A program made the position numbers and the translations under genes. Under the pieces are notes generated by a model. That model had not been told where the DNA came from, did no database searches, and saw only the letters and a list, made by a program, of their open reading frames with translations. Positions 44,577-53,147 of a DNA stretch of 64,000 bases are shown here, in pieces. Each line of letters starts with the position of its first letter. The first letter of the stretch is position 1. Source of the stretch: an uncultured Duncaniella sp. (GTDB taxonomy: Bacteria > Bacteroidota > Bacteroidia > Bacteroidales > Muribaculaceae); the NCBI GenBank assembly GCA_910576785.1, contig CAJTJG010000018.1, forward strand, positions 1-64,000, read 5' to 3'.

Positions 44577-44599
44577 GGCCGTTGAGTCGTTTTGGATTC

Positions 44600-44607
44600 C
44601 AAAGTTA
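44600..44607 (-). promoter_or_regulatory. -7 element of the M16 peptidase gene
   Basis: The minus strand reads TAACTTTG, ending 23 nt before the ATG at 44576. Confidence 0.6.
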
Positions 44608-44680
44608 CTACAAATCGTGGAAAAAACCGGACATATTGATAAAATTCAATCATAAATAATGGATATCGGGTAAAATAGTA

Positions 44681-44713
44681 TTTGTTTACAAACGTAAAAA
44701 CTGCGTATATTTG
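44681..44713 (+). promoter_or_regulatory. Promoter of the H1-like gene
   Basis: TTTG (44681-44684) and TATATTTG (44706-44713) are spaced 21 nt apart, the full Bacteroidota promoter. The predicted leader is about 80 nt. Confidence 0.7.
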
Positions 44714-44798
44714 CATCCAAGCAGACGGAGCGGCCTTGCCGGCCTCTCCAATCTAAAGAACATATTACTATTTACTTTCATCCAACACACCAAACCAA

Positions 44799-44972
44799 AT
44801 GAAAACTCTCGTAGAACAGATCAACGCGAGCTTCGAATCCTTCACCAAGGATGCAGTATCGCAGGTGGAGTCCGGCAACAAGGCAGCAGGCGCCCGCGCC
44901 CGCAAGGTGTCGCTCGAGATCGAGAAGCTCCTCAAGCAGTTCCGCAAGGATTCAATCGCAGCCACCAAGTAA
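44799..44972 (+). CDS. Histone H1-like small protein (Hc1 family)
   Basis: A 57-residue protein (MKTLVEQINASFESFTKDAV...) that matches the short bacterial histone H1-like family of Bacteroidota, with the conserved GNKAAGARARKVSLEIEKLLKQFRK split across its centre. It is helical and basic at the C-terminal half, and probably binds DNA in the nucleoid. It has its own strong promoter and a strong terminator (45014-45048), as expected for an abundant single-gene transcript. Confidence 0.88.
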   Translation: MKTLVEQINASFESFTKDAVSQVESGNKAAGARARKVSLEIEKLLKQFRKDSIAATK

Positions 44973-45013
44973 TAAAGCTGCCATAAATCCCTTCACGGAT
45001 ATGAAGATGCAGA

Positions 45014-45048
45014 AGCGCCGGAGGAACGGTTGTCCTCCAGCGCTTTTT
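45014..45048 (+). terminator. Terminator of the H1-like gene
   Basis: AGCGC-c-GGAGGA pairs with TCCTCC-a-GCGCT around an ACGGTTG-type loop, followed by TTTTT. It is usable by the plus strand; panB converges from the other side. Confidence 0.85.
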
Positions 45049-45074
45049 ACGTATATCAGTGAATCAGGATTATC

Positions 45075-45896
45075 TCAATACTGCTCCTTCTCGTTGGGGA
45101 AGTCGGAGCTCTTCACATCCTTGATATAGTTGCCCACAGCGTCCTCGATGACCGTGGCGAGATCGGCATAGCGGCGCAGGAAGCGGGGTGAGAATCCCTT
45201 GTTGATGCCGAGCATGTCGTGCATCACGAGTACCTGACCGTCGCAACCGCCTCCGGCTCCTATACCGATGGTAGGGATGGTGAGGGCCTTGGTCACCTTC
45301 TCGGCAAGTGTGGCAGGGATCTTCTCGAGTACGATGGCGAAGCATCCGGCCTCCTCGAGCAGACGGGCATCGGCAATGAGTTTTTCGGCCTCGGCCTCCT
45401 CGCGTGCACGCACGGCATAGGTGCCGAATTTATTGATGGACTGCGGTGTGAGTCCGAGATGTCCCATCACGGGAATGCCGGCGCTGAGTATACGGCGCAC
45501 GGATTCTATGATCTCCTCACCACCCTCGATCTTGACAGCCTCGGCATGGCTTTCCTTCATGATGCGTATGGCCGATGAGAGAGCCTCGATGGAGTTGCCC
45601 TGATAGGTTCCGAAGGGGAGGTCGCAAACTACGAGCGCGCGCTCCACACCCTTCATGACGCTCTTGGCGTGATATATCATCTGGTCGAGGGTCATGGGGA
45701 GAGTGGTGGCATTACCAGCCATGACGTTGGAGGCGGAGTCGCCCACAAGGATGACATCCATGCCGGCCTCGTCGATGAGGCGAGCCATGGAGTAATCGTA
45801 GGCAGTGAGCATTGCTATCTTTTCCCCCTTGGCTTTCATTTCAGCCAGGCGGCGTGTGGTCACCTTGCGGGGGTCTTCTACAGTGTAGGTTGACAT
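45075..45896 (-). CDS. panB: 3-methyl-2-oxobutanoate hydroxymethyltransferase
   Basis: A 273-residue enzyme that transfers a hydroxymethyl group from methylene-tetrahydrofolate to ketoisovalerate, the first committed step of pantothenate synthesis. It has the family pattern: MLTAYDYSMARLIDEAG, the metal-binding VGDSASNVMAG (Asp53), VKIEGGEE, GHLGLTPQS and IGIGAGGGCDGQVLVMHDMLG. It is a single gene here, without panC or panD. It converges on the H1-like gene. Confidence 0.95.
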   Translation of the reverse strand: MSTYTVEDPRKVTTRRLAEMKAKGEKIAMLTAYDYSMARLIDEAGMDVILVGDSASNVMAGNATTLPMTLDQMIYHAKSVMKGVERALVVCDLPFGTYQGNSIEALSSAIRIMKESHAEAVKIEGGEEIIESVRRILSAGIPVMGHLGLTPQSINKFGTYAVRAREEAEAEKLIADARLLEEAGCFAIVLEKIPATLAEKVTKALTIPTIGIGAGGGCDGQVLVMHDMLGINKGFSPRFLRRYADLATVIEDAVGNYIKDVKSSDFPNEKEQY

Positions 45897-46008
45897 AGAT
45901 TCTGGTGATTTGATGTAGTTTAAACGGGCGCAAAAATAGCCATTATTTTCAAGAAAAGCAAAAGCTCCAAGCCAAAGTACTGAAATACCGTTATATCACA
46001 AAAATAAG

Positions 46009-46050
46009 CAGTTCCCATGTCCGGGTCTCAGACCGCAGACATGGGAACTG
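46009..46050 (-). terminator. Terminator of the OmpA-family gene
   Basis: CAGTTCCCATGTC (46009-46021) and GACATGGGAACTG (46038-46050) form a perfect 13-bp stem; an inner GGTC/GACC extends it. On the minus strand the stem is followed by CTTATTTTTG. Confidence 0.75.
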
Positions 46051-46096
46051 TCCTATATTCTTAATATGTCAGTACATATCGTGTTACTGCCGGAGA

Positions 46097-47206
46097 TCAA
46101 TCCTCGAGAGTACAGATGGAAACGCGGTTCCAGGACTCCTCGGAGAACATGTGACCTACGCCCTCGCCTTCGGCTGAGATACGGTCGGCAGAGATCTTGT
46201 ACTTCTTGATGAGAGAGTTCTTGACTGACTCGGCACGCTGCTTGGCAAGGCGCTCGTTGACTTCGATGGAGCCGTCGGGCGAAGCGTAGCCGCGGATCTG
46301 TACCTTAGCCTTGGGATGATTCTTGAGGTAGGCTGCGATCATCTCCACATTGGGCTGCTGGTCGGCGGTGATGACGCTCGAACCGATCTTGAAGAAGACG
46401 TAGCGCACGGACGAGAGAGTGTTGTTGGTCTCCTTAACAACCTTGGGATTGGCCTGGCACTCGGCGAGAGCGGCGGCGAGAGCGGCGTTGTCGGCATTGG
46501 CGGCGGCGAGGGCCACGGCAGTGGCATCGCGCTCACCACGCATCTCGTTGACGCGGGCGTTGAGGGCCTCAACCTCGGAGGTGAGGTCGGGAGGACATGT
46601 CACACAGTCGAAACCGGTGTTGATATCATAGTTGAGACCTACCATGAACTCGAAGCTTGTACCACTCTTGGTGAAGCTTACACGATCCTTGGAATTGTTG
46701 GTGACATTCCATACGAGAGCAGGCTTGGCCGAGATGCTGAAGCCGTCGCATACGCGGAAGTTCACACCGAAACCGGTCTTGAAACCGAGGTCATTGCGGT
46801 CATTGGCATGAGCGTTGTAGTAATGGATCCATCCTACGCCGAGCTTGAAGTCGACAGTGACGGGACGAGGATCGCAAGAGAAGCCACAGAAAGCGTTCGT
46901 GAGGTTAAGAGTACCGTAAGGGCCTACATAGTGAGTGTCGAAGATGTTCTTGCTCGAAGTCGTGTTGATGCCCCATGCACCCTCGGCACCGATGGCTACG
47001 AGGGGAGTGAGCTGCTTCTGGATGTGGATACCGTTCTGGCTACGCATGTTCTTGAAGAACCCGTGGCCCTTGATCGGGGCTGTTACGCCTGCGTCGAGGC
47101 CGATCTGCCAGTTGTCGCCGAATGTGGGGCGCTCAATGACGTTCTGGGCCGAGACCGAGAACAAGCAACCGGATGCTAAGGCTGCAGCGAGGATAGTCTT
47201 TTTCAT
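46097..47206 (-). CDS. OmpA family outer-membrane protein
   Basis: A 369-residue protein with a signal peptide (1-20), an N-terminal eight-strand beta-barrel (about 25-200), a linker with CVTCPPDLTSEVEALNARVNEMRGERDATAVA (coiled coil, Ala-rich), and a C-terminal OmpA domain binding peptidoglycan (about 260-369) with VQIRGYASPDGSIEVNERLAKQRAESV. The two close cysteines (CVTC) in the linker may form a disulfide. It is probably an abundant porin that ties the outer membrane to the wall. Single gene with a strong terminator. Confidence 0.93.
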   Translation of the reverse strand: MKKTILAAALASGCLFSVSAQNVIERPTFGDNWQIGLDAGVTAPIKGHGFFKNMRSQNGIHIQKQLTPLVAIGAEGAWGINTTSSKNIFDTHYVGPYGTLNLTNAFCGFSCDPRPVTVDFKLGVGWIHYYNAHANDRNDLGFKTGFGVNFRVCDGFSISAKPALVWNVTNNSKDRVSFTKSGTSFEFMVGLNYDINTGFDCVTCPPDLTSEVEALNARVNEMRGERDATAVALAAANADNAALAAALAECQANPKVVKETNNTLSSVRYVFFKIGSSVITADQQPNVEMIAAYLKNHPKAKVQIRGYASPDGSIEVNERLAKQRAESVKNSLIKKYKISADRISAEGEGVGHMFSEESWNRVSICTLED

Positions 47207-47514
47207 TGTGTGTTGTGTTTGTGTTAATGCGTTTTTTTCGAGTTGTTGAGACGTGATTGACTTCGTCTTTGTAAGCTAAACAACTGTTTTCGCCGGATGG
47301 TTTGGAAGCAGTTTGCGTCAAGGGTAAATATTTTTTGTTAAAACCATGCTAAATTTATCAAAATAGTTTGAATATCGGGGCTGCATCGGGCCTATGTGTC
47401 ATGATATCATTCTGTATGGAAAAGATTTGAAATGAGCGCGGGATGGATATCAATCATTTGTGTTTTAACGAAATTATGAGTAATTTTGCCAGATATACCA
47501 GTCAACAGATCATC
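47207..47514. other. Intergenic region between ompA-like and pseudokinase genes
   Basis: AT-rich divergent region with no gene. Toward the ompA-like gene a weak promoter-like TACCCTTG is on the minus strand (47326-47319). Toward the pseudokinase, TAATTTTG lies at 47481-47488. I see no other structure. Confidence 0.45.
47481..47488 (+). promoter_or_regulatory. -7 element of the pseudokinase gene
   Basis: TAATTTTG lies 26 nt before ATG at 47515 and inside the longer possible frame, which fixes the start at 47515. Confidence 0.6.
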
Positions 47515-48294
47515 ATGGCCGAAGATACCCCTCCCGCCGCCACTGCCGACCAGAAGTGGACGGAAATTGAGCACCTCCCCGAATGGGACGAGGAGTTTTA
47601 TCACGTATACACCGCCAAAAAGCACGGCAAATGGCTGATGCTCAAAACCCTGCGCCCGGAGTACAAGGGTAAACCCGAGTATGAGCGCATGATAGAGAAG
47701 GAATTTGAGGTGAGATACAATCTGGCCCACCCCCACATCATCATGATAAACGATTATGAGGAAGTGCCGGGCCTGGGCATGTGTATCATCACCGACGATG
47801 TGTATGGCGACTCTCTGGCCAAACTGATCAAGGAGCACAAAGTGACCGATGAGCATATCTACAAGCTCCATCATCAGCTGCTGGATGCTCTCGACTATAT
47901 ACAGACACAGCATCTGGCCCATCATCCGCTGGATGCCTCAAGAGTCATCTTCACCGAGAATATCGGCAACCTGAAACTGATCGATGTGGGTTTCGACCAG
48001 AAGAATTTCCTCACGCATGCCGATACCGGCGAGGATATCTACAATTACGGCGTGCTTCTCAACAAGGCCCTCGATGCCGTCGACACCCCCCACCCGCGTC
48101 TGCGCAAGGTGGCTGCGCGGTGTGTCAACCCGGATCCGGCCAAGCGCTATCCCACACTCAACGCCCTGCGCCTGGCTCTGGCCGACAAGCGGGAGCGCAC
48201 ATTCTACATCTGCATCATCATCTTCCTCGCCGCCATGATCTGCCTGCTGCTGTGGCTAAACTCCTCGCACCGCCCTCTGCCGGGGATAGTATAA
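47515..48294 (+). CDS. Membrane-anchored eukaryotic-type pseudokinase
   Basis: A 259-residue protein with a Ser/Thr kinase-like fold and one C-terminal membrane helix (about 228-250). The ATP-binding lysine (Lys44, WLMLKTLRP) and a DFG-like DVG (157-159, LKLIDVGF) remain. The catalytic loop, normally HRDLKPxN, reads HHPLDASR (136-143): the catalytic Asp is Pro138, the Lys is Asp140 and the Mg-binding Asn is Arg143. Phosphotransfer is therefore unlikely, while nucleotide or protein binding may persist. It starts a plus-strand run with a GNAT-like gene 18 bp downstream. Confidence 0.8.
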   Translation: MAEDTPPAATADQKWTEIEHLPEWDEEFYHVYTAKKHGKWLMLKTLRPEYKGKPEYERMIEKEFEVRYNLAHPHIIMINDYEEVPGLGMCIITDDVYGDSLAKLIKEHKVTDEHIYKLHHQLLDALDYIQTQHLAHHPLDASRVIFTENIGNLKLIDVGFDQKNFLTHADTGEDIYNYGVLLNKALDAVDTPHPRLRKVAARCVNPDPAKRYPTLNALRLALADKRERTFYICIIIFLAAMICLLLWLNSSHRPLPGIV

Positions 48295-48312
48295 CGAACC
48301 AGAAGAGAATCA

Positions 48313-49473
48313 ATGTCAAAATCATCAGGAATATCATCACCATCTACAGTCACCATCAAGGCTATCAAGCCTGTCAAAAAGGAACTCAAAGGATACGTTC
48401 AGTTCGGCATAGACCTCTACCGCGGCAATCCCTGCTATGTGCCGCCGCTGGTGTTTGACGAAGTCGGGACGCTGGATCCGGAGAAAAATCCGGCATTTGA
48501 CTTCTGCGAGGCTCAATCGTTCATGGCCTACCGCGACGGACAGCCTGCAGGGCGCATCACAGCCATCATCAACCGTATGCTCAACGAGAAGTCGGGCAAG
48601 AAGGAGGCACGCTTCGGATTTGTGGATTTCACGGATGACCGCGAGGTGACCGACGCCCTGTTCGGCGCGGCCGAGGATTGGGCCCGCTCGCGCGGCATGG
48701 AGGAGATTGTAGGCCCGATGGGATTCTCCGACATGGACCACGAGGGTATGCTCGTGGATGGTTTTGACGAGATGGGCACCATGGCCACCATCTACAATTA
48801 CCCCTACTATCCCGCCCATGTGGAACGCCTGGGGTACCGCAAGGACACCGACTGGGTGGAATACCGTATAGATGTGCCCGAGAAAGTGCCCGAGAAGATG
48901 GCCCGCATAGCCGAGATAGTGCTCAAGAAGTACGAACTGCGTATAGTGAAGTACACCTCGCCCAAGAAAATCAAGGCTGAATACGGCGAGGCCCTCTTCC
49001 ACCTGATCAACGAGGCATATGCCGACCTGTATGGCTACTCGGCACTCACCGAGCGCCAGATAGAGTATTACATAGACATGTATCTCAACATACTCCGCCT
49101 GGACTACGTGTGCCTGATCGTGGACAAGAACGACAGCCTTGTGGGCGTGGGTATCACTATCCCGTCGCTGTCGGAGGCGCTGCGCAAGTCGGGCGGCAAA
49201 CTGCTGCCACTCGGATGGTGGCACCTGCTGTGCGCCATGAAGGGTCGCAACGAGGTGGTCGATCTCATGCTCATTGCCGTAAAGCCGGAGTATCAGTCGA
49301 AGGGCGTGAACTCGCTCTTCTTCTACGATCTGATAGACGTGTTCAGACGCAACGGCGCCAAGTATGCCGAGACCAATCCGGAACTTGAGGACAATGTGCA
49401 CGTACAGGCCCAGTGGCAGTACTTCGACAAGCGTCAGCACCGCCGCCGCCGTGCCTACCGCAAACATCTCTGA
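48313..49473 (+). CDS. GNAT-superfamily N-acetyltransferase-like protein
   Basis: A 386-residue protein. After a short Ser-rich start, it has an N-terminal module with YRGNPCYVPPLVFDEVGTLDP and GPMGFSDMDHEGMLVDGF, and a C-terminal GNAT-like domain with VCLIVDKNDSLVGVGITIPS and DLMLIAVKPEYQSKGVNSLFF, whose acetyl-CoA loop region is partly conserved. The substrate is unknown. A very basic end (KRQHRRRRAYRKHL) could bind nucleic acid or membrane. It follows the pseudokinase gene by 18 bp and precedes glycosyltransferases by 33 bp. Confidence 0.75.
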   Translation: MSKSSGISSPSTVTIKAIKPVKKELKGYVQFGIDLYRGNPCYVPPLVFDEVGTLDPEKNPAFDFCEAQSFMAYRDGQPAGRITAIINRMLNEKSGKKEARFGFVDFTDDREVTDALFGAAEDWARSRGMEEIVGPMGFSDMDHEGMLVDGFDEMGTMATIYNYPYYPAHVERLGYRKDTDWVEYRIDVPEKVPEKMARIAEIVLKKYELRIVKYTSPKKIKAEYGEALFHLINEAYADLYGYSALTERQIEYYIDMYLNILRLDYVCLIVDKNDSLVGVGITIPSLSEALRKSGGKLLPLGWWHLLCAMKGRNEVVDLMLIAVKPEYQSKGVNSLFFYDLIDVFRRNGAKYAETNPELEDNVHVQAQWQYFDKRQHRRRRAYRKHL

Positions 49474-49506
49474 AACCCCTCCTCCCCCCACACTATCCGG
49501 ACAGAC

Positions 49507-50655
49507 ATGACTGAGAGACCGCTGCGCATATTGCTGCTCGGTGACGCGAGCAATTTCCACCGGACGCTTGCCATAGGTCTGCGCCGTCTTGGCCATGACG
49601 TCACGGTGGCATCAGACGGCACCGGATGGATGGACACCGCGCGCGACATCGACCTGCGACGTCCCCTGCCGGGCAAGGCCGGAGGCGCGGCATTATGGCT
49701 AAAGCTCCAGATGGGGCTGAAGCGGCGGTTTTCGGGCCACGACATAGTGTCGGTATGCACACCCGGATTTCTGAACCTGCGTCCGCATCGCATAAAAAGT
49801 ATTTTCGATTATGTCCGCACGCACAACGGTGCGGTCTTCTCGACAGCACTCGGCACGGACTCCAACTATGTGGAGGAATGCCTTAGCCCGGACTCGGAGA
49901 TAGAGTACAACGAATTCATGATCCACGGGGCACCGGCTCCCATGCTGACGGCCGATCCCGAGGCTGCCGCCCGATGGCTGGCTCCGGAGCTCAAGGAGTA
50001 CTGCGACTACTTCTATGCCCGCATAGACGGGGCCGTTTCATGCCTCTGGGAGTATGACGTGGCTCTGCAGCGTGTGCTCCCACCATGGAAACATGCCTAT
50101 GGCGGCATACCGATCGACACCCGCTCCATCCAGCCGGTGGAGCTGCCCGACCGTATAGATAAAGTGCGCCTCTTCCTGGGGCGGCACGCCGGACGGCTGC
50201 TGGAGAAGGGCACGGATCTGCTCGAGGCCGCGGCAAAGGAGGTGGTGGGCCGACACCCTGACAAAGCCGAGCTCGTGATAGTTGAGAACCGTCCGTATGA
50301 CGAATACCTCGGACTGCTGCGGAGCTCGCATGTGGTACTTGACCAACTGTACAGCTATACTCCCGCCACCAACGCGCTTCTGGCCATGGCCATGGGGCTC
50401 AACACCGTGTCGGGCGGCGACGAGAAATATTACCGCTTCATAGGCGAGGAGAAGATGCGGCCGGTGATCCATGTGGAGCCTGACTATGACTCAGCCGTCA
50501 ATGCCCTGGAGCGTACCGTGCTCTCCCCCCATCTCATCCGGGCGAGAGGGCTGGAGGGGCGACGGTTTGTGGAGAAACACAACGACACCGGAACGGTGGC
50601 CATGCGCAATATCGAATTCTGGAAAAAACACCTGATCGCACGACATGACTCTTGA
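49507..50655 (+). CDS. Glycosyltransferase (GT-B, family 4-like)
   Basis: A 382-residue GT-B-type enzyme. The N-terminus PLRILLLGDASNFHRTLAIGLRRLGHDVTVAS is a Rossmann start, and the C-terminal half has VRLFLGRHAGRLLEKGTDLLEAAA, a donor-domain opening, then LDQLYSYTPATNALLAMAMGLNTVSGG where GT4 enzymes carry the E-x7-E pattern; that motif is weak here. The role is probably in a cell-surface glycan. It overlaps the next gene by 11 bp. Confidence 0.75.
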   Translation: MTERPLRILLLGDASNFHRTLAIGLRRLGHDVTVASDGTGWMDTARDIDLRRPLPGKAGGAALWLKLQMGLKRRFSGHDIVSVCTPGFLNLRPHRIKSIFDYVRTHNGAVFSTALGTDSNYVEECLSPDSEIEYNEFMIHGAPAPMLTADPEAAARWLAPELKEYCDYFYARIDGAVSCLWEYDVALQRVLPPWKHAYGGIPIDTRSIQPVELPDRIDKVRLFLGRHAGRLLEKGTDLLEAAAKEVVGRHPDKAELVIVENRPYDEYLGLLRSSHVVLDQLYSYTPATNALLAMAMGLNTVSGGDEKYYRFIGEEKMRPVIHVEPDYDSAVNALERTVLSPHLIRARGLEGRRFVEKHNDTGTVAMRNIEFWKKHLIARHDS

Positions 50656-51454
50656 CGTACTCATATCCACCTGCGGCCCCGGCGGGGCTGAGCGTGTGGC
50701 AGCCATGGAGCTACCGCATGCCCAGGGGGTGAGGTATGTGGTGTCGTGGCAGGGACACGGCGGGGCGCCGGTGCCGCCACAGCTCGCCGGACGCACGGAC
50801 ACGGATCTGTTCCGGCTGGACACTCCCGGGCTGAGCAACAACCGCAACAACGCCATAGCCCATTCACACGGCGATATCCGTCTGACCGCCGACGATGATC
50901 TACACTATACCGCCGAACAACTCGCAATGATAATAGAGGTCTTCGAGAGGAATCCGGAGCTGGATATGGCCACGTTCATGTATGAAGGGCCTGACGCCAA
51001 AAGATATCCTCCCCACGGATTCCGCCTCACGGACAGGTGGCCGAAAGGTTATTTCATCACCTCGTTCGAGACTGCCGTGCGGGCGTCGGGGCCGGCCGGA
51101 TCCCTCCGCTACGATACGCGATTCGGCCTTGGCTCGGATATGTTCACGATCGGCGAGGATGATATGTTTCTGCTCGAAGCGCTGCACAGAGGCATGGATG
51201 TGAGGTTTTATCCTATCGTCATAACCCGTCATGAGGGTCTCACCACAGGGCTGCGTCACATGGCGCCACAGGCATTAGCCGGTTCGGGAGCGGTGATAAG
51301 ATATATGCATCCGCTCACCTTCGTGCCCCGGATAGCGCTCAAGGCGTTCAGACTGTGGCGTGCCGGACAGGCGGGACTTCTGCCGGCCCTCTACCACGGG
51401 CTGAGGGGCGCTGCTATAGCCACATTCTCAATCACACCGCCATGGAAAGAGTGA
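50645..51454 (+). CDS. Glycosyltransferase family 2-like protein
   Basis: A 269-residue GT-A-like enzyme. It opens LDVLISTCGPGG, has SNNRNNAIAHSHGDIRLTADDDLHY with the acidic triad Asp83-Asp85 in the DXD position, and FTIGEDDMFLLEALHRG as a second acidic motif, probably for the catalytic base. The end is hydrophobic and basic. It overlaps the previous gene by 11 bp and the flippase gene by 13 bp. Confidence 0.82.
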   Translation: MTLDVLISTCGPGGAERVAAMELPHAQGVRYVVSWQGHGGAPVPPQLAGRTDTDLFRLDTPGLSNNRNNAIAHSHGDIRLTADDDLHYTAEQLAMIIEVFERNPELDMATFMYEGPDAKRYPPHGFRLTDRWPKGYFITSFETAVRASGPAGSLRYDTRFGLGSDMFTIGEDDMFLLEALHRGMDVRFYPIVITRHEGLTTGLRHMAPQALAGSGAVIRYMHPLTFVPRIALKAFRLWRAGQAGLLPALYHGLRGAAIATFSITPPWKE

Positions 51455-52881
51455 AAGGATCCGGAAAACCGCTCTCGGCCATGGTGCTCAAAGCCCTGGG
51501 GCTGTTCGGGAGCGTGCAGATGCTGAACATACTGCTGGGGATAGTGCGCACCAAACTCGTGGTGGTGTGGCTCGGAGCCGCGGGTGTAGGCCTGTTTGCC
51601 ATCTATAATTCCGTGCTGACTCTTGTGAGCACATTCTCGCAGATGAATCTCCGCACCAGTGCGGTGAGGGAGGTGGCCGGGGCCGGTTCTGACGCCGAAG
51701 CATCGGGCATGATATATGTGGTGAGACGATGGTCGCTGTGGCTGGGACTGCTCGGCCTGGTGGCCATGGCCGCCGCAGCACCTGTGTTCTCCATCCGCAC
51801 GTTCGGTTCGCTTGGAGAGACACTGCCCCTCATGGCGCTCGGGGTGGCCGTACTGTTCATGACACTCGGCAATGGCGAGCAGGTAGCCCTTCAGGGACGC
51901 GGACTTCTCAAGCCCCTTGCGTCATCATCAATGTGGGGCACGGTGGGGGGCGTGGCTCTTACGGTAGGGCTGATATGGTGGCTGCGCGATGATGGCATAG
52001 TGCCGTCGCTCGTGGGTGGCAGCGTGATGACATGGCTGGCGGTAAGATGGCACACACGCCGTCTGCCTGTGCCGGAGTGCGGTCTATCGGCCAGAGAGAC
52101 GTGGGACAAGGGTGTGCCCATGGTCCGGCTGGGACTCTACATGACTCTTGCCTACGTGATGGCCGAGCTGTTCAACTACATCTTCATAACCTACCTCACA
52201 CACCGTGGCGGTGTGGATGGGGTGGGATATTTCCAGGCGGGATTCACCATCATGAACCGCTATGTGGGTATGGTATTCATGGCTATCGGAGTGGAGTTCT
52301 ACCCGCGTCTATCGACGGTGGTGTCATCGCGCCGGTGCACGTCGATGTATGTGAGCCACGAGACACTGCTGCTGTGTGTGATACTGCTCGGCGGATTGAC
52401 GCTGCTGACTCCATTCATACCTCTGGTGATCGACATACTGTACAGCGCAGACTTTCATGTGGCCGAACCGATGATCTATCTGGGATTTCCCGCGCTTGTG
52501 CTCCGGGCCCTGACCATGTGTATGAGCTATGTCATCCTCGCACGCGGCGACGGTAAGGCTTATGTGGTGACCGAGGTGATAAGTGAGGCTGTGCTGCTGG
52601 GACTCAACATATGGTTTTACGATATGTGGGGGCTGGGCGGACTCGGCGTGGCTTCCATCATCAATTTCCTTGCCTATCTCGGTATAGTCTCACCATGGTA
52701 TTTCGGCAAATACGGTCTCACGGTGGCCCGCCGGGTGGTAATGGCTGTGGCAGGGACCTTCGCCGCTGTGCTTGGAGCAGGAGTGCTGGCTCTGACCGTA
52801 CATCCGGCTGCGGCACTGGCTGTAGCCATCCCCTCAGTGGCCATATCGCTACGCTCCTTGCGCAAATTCCTCCGCAAATAA
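51442..52881 (+). CDS. Oligosaccharide flippase (WzxC-like)
   Basis: A 479-residue polytopic membrane protein with about 12-14 helices. I start at 51442 (MERVKGSGKPLSAMVLKALGLFGSVQMLNILLG, split here over the first helix), overlapping the preceding stop by 13 bp. The pattern VVWLGAAGVGLFAIYNS is typical of O-antigen flippases. It exports the glycan assembled by the two upstream transferases. It is the last gene of this run; a long inverted repeat follows 20 bp later. Confidence 0.88.
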   Translation: MERVKGSGKPLSAMVLKALGLFGSVQMLNILLGIVRTKLVVVWLGAAGVGLFAIYNSVLTLVSTFSQMNLRTSAVREVAGAGSDAEASGMIYVVRRWSLWLGLLGLVAMAAAAPVFSIRTFGSLGETLPLMALGVAVLFMTLGNGEQVALQGRGLLKPLASSSMWGTVGGVALTVGLIWWLRDDGIVPSLVGGSVMTWLAVRWHTRRLPVPECGLSARETWDKGVPMVRLGLYMTLAYVMAELFNYIFITYLTHRGGVDGVGYFQAGFTIMNRYVGMVFMAIGVEFYPRLSTVVSSRRCTSMYVSHETLLLCVILLGGLTLLTPFIPLVIDILYSADFHVAEPMIYLGFPALVLRALTMCMSYVILARGDGKAYVVTEVISEAVLLGLNIWFYDMWGLGGLGVASIINFLAYLGIVSPWYFGKYGLTVARRVVMAVAGTFAAVLGAGVLALTVHPAAALAVAIPSVAISLRSLRKFLRK

Positions 52882-52900
52882 GAGACATCGCGCGGAGGGG

Positions 52901-53068
52901 AGGAAACAGAAGGAACAGAAGGGGGACAGAAGAAACAGAAGTTTTTTTGGGCTGCACTGTATATATATAATATATGCGGGACTCCAATCTCCTTACGCTG
53001 TCCACCACCCCGCGCAGCCCAAAAAAACTTCTGTTTCTTCTGCACACCTTATGTTCCTTTTGTTGCTC
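52901..53068. repeat. Long inverted repeat between convergent genes (A-tract type)
   Basis: The inner arms 52927-52955 and 53014-53042 are perfect over 29 bp and include CAGAAGAAACAGAAG and TTTTTTTGGGCTGC. Imperfect outer arms extend to 52901 and 53068. The 58-bp centre is AT-rich (ATATATATAATATATGC). It lies between the flippase stop and the nifJ terminator. Its right arm matches the start of this window. Confidence 0.85.
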
Positions 53069-53084
53069 CCCCCAAAAAAATGAA

Positions 53085-53121
53085 CGCGGGGGTGCGGGTC
53101 GTGATGACCTGCACCCCCGCG
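53085..53121 (-). terminator. Terminator of nifJ
   Basis: Arms CGCGGGGGTGCGGGTC (53085-53100) and GACCTGCACCCCCGCG (53106-53121) pair with one mismatch around GTGAT. On the minus strand the stem is followed by TTCATTTTTTT. Confidence 0.85.
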
Positions 53122-53147
53122 GGGATTTTTCAGTTCAGGAGGGTGAA

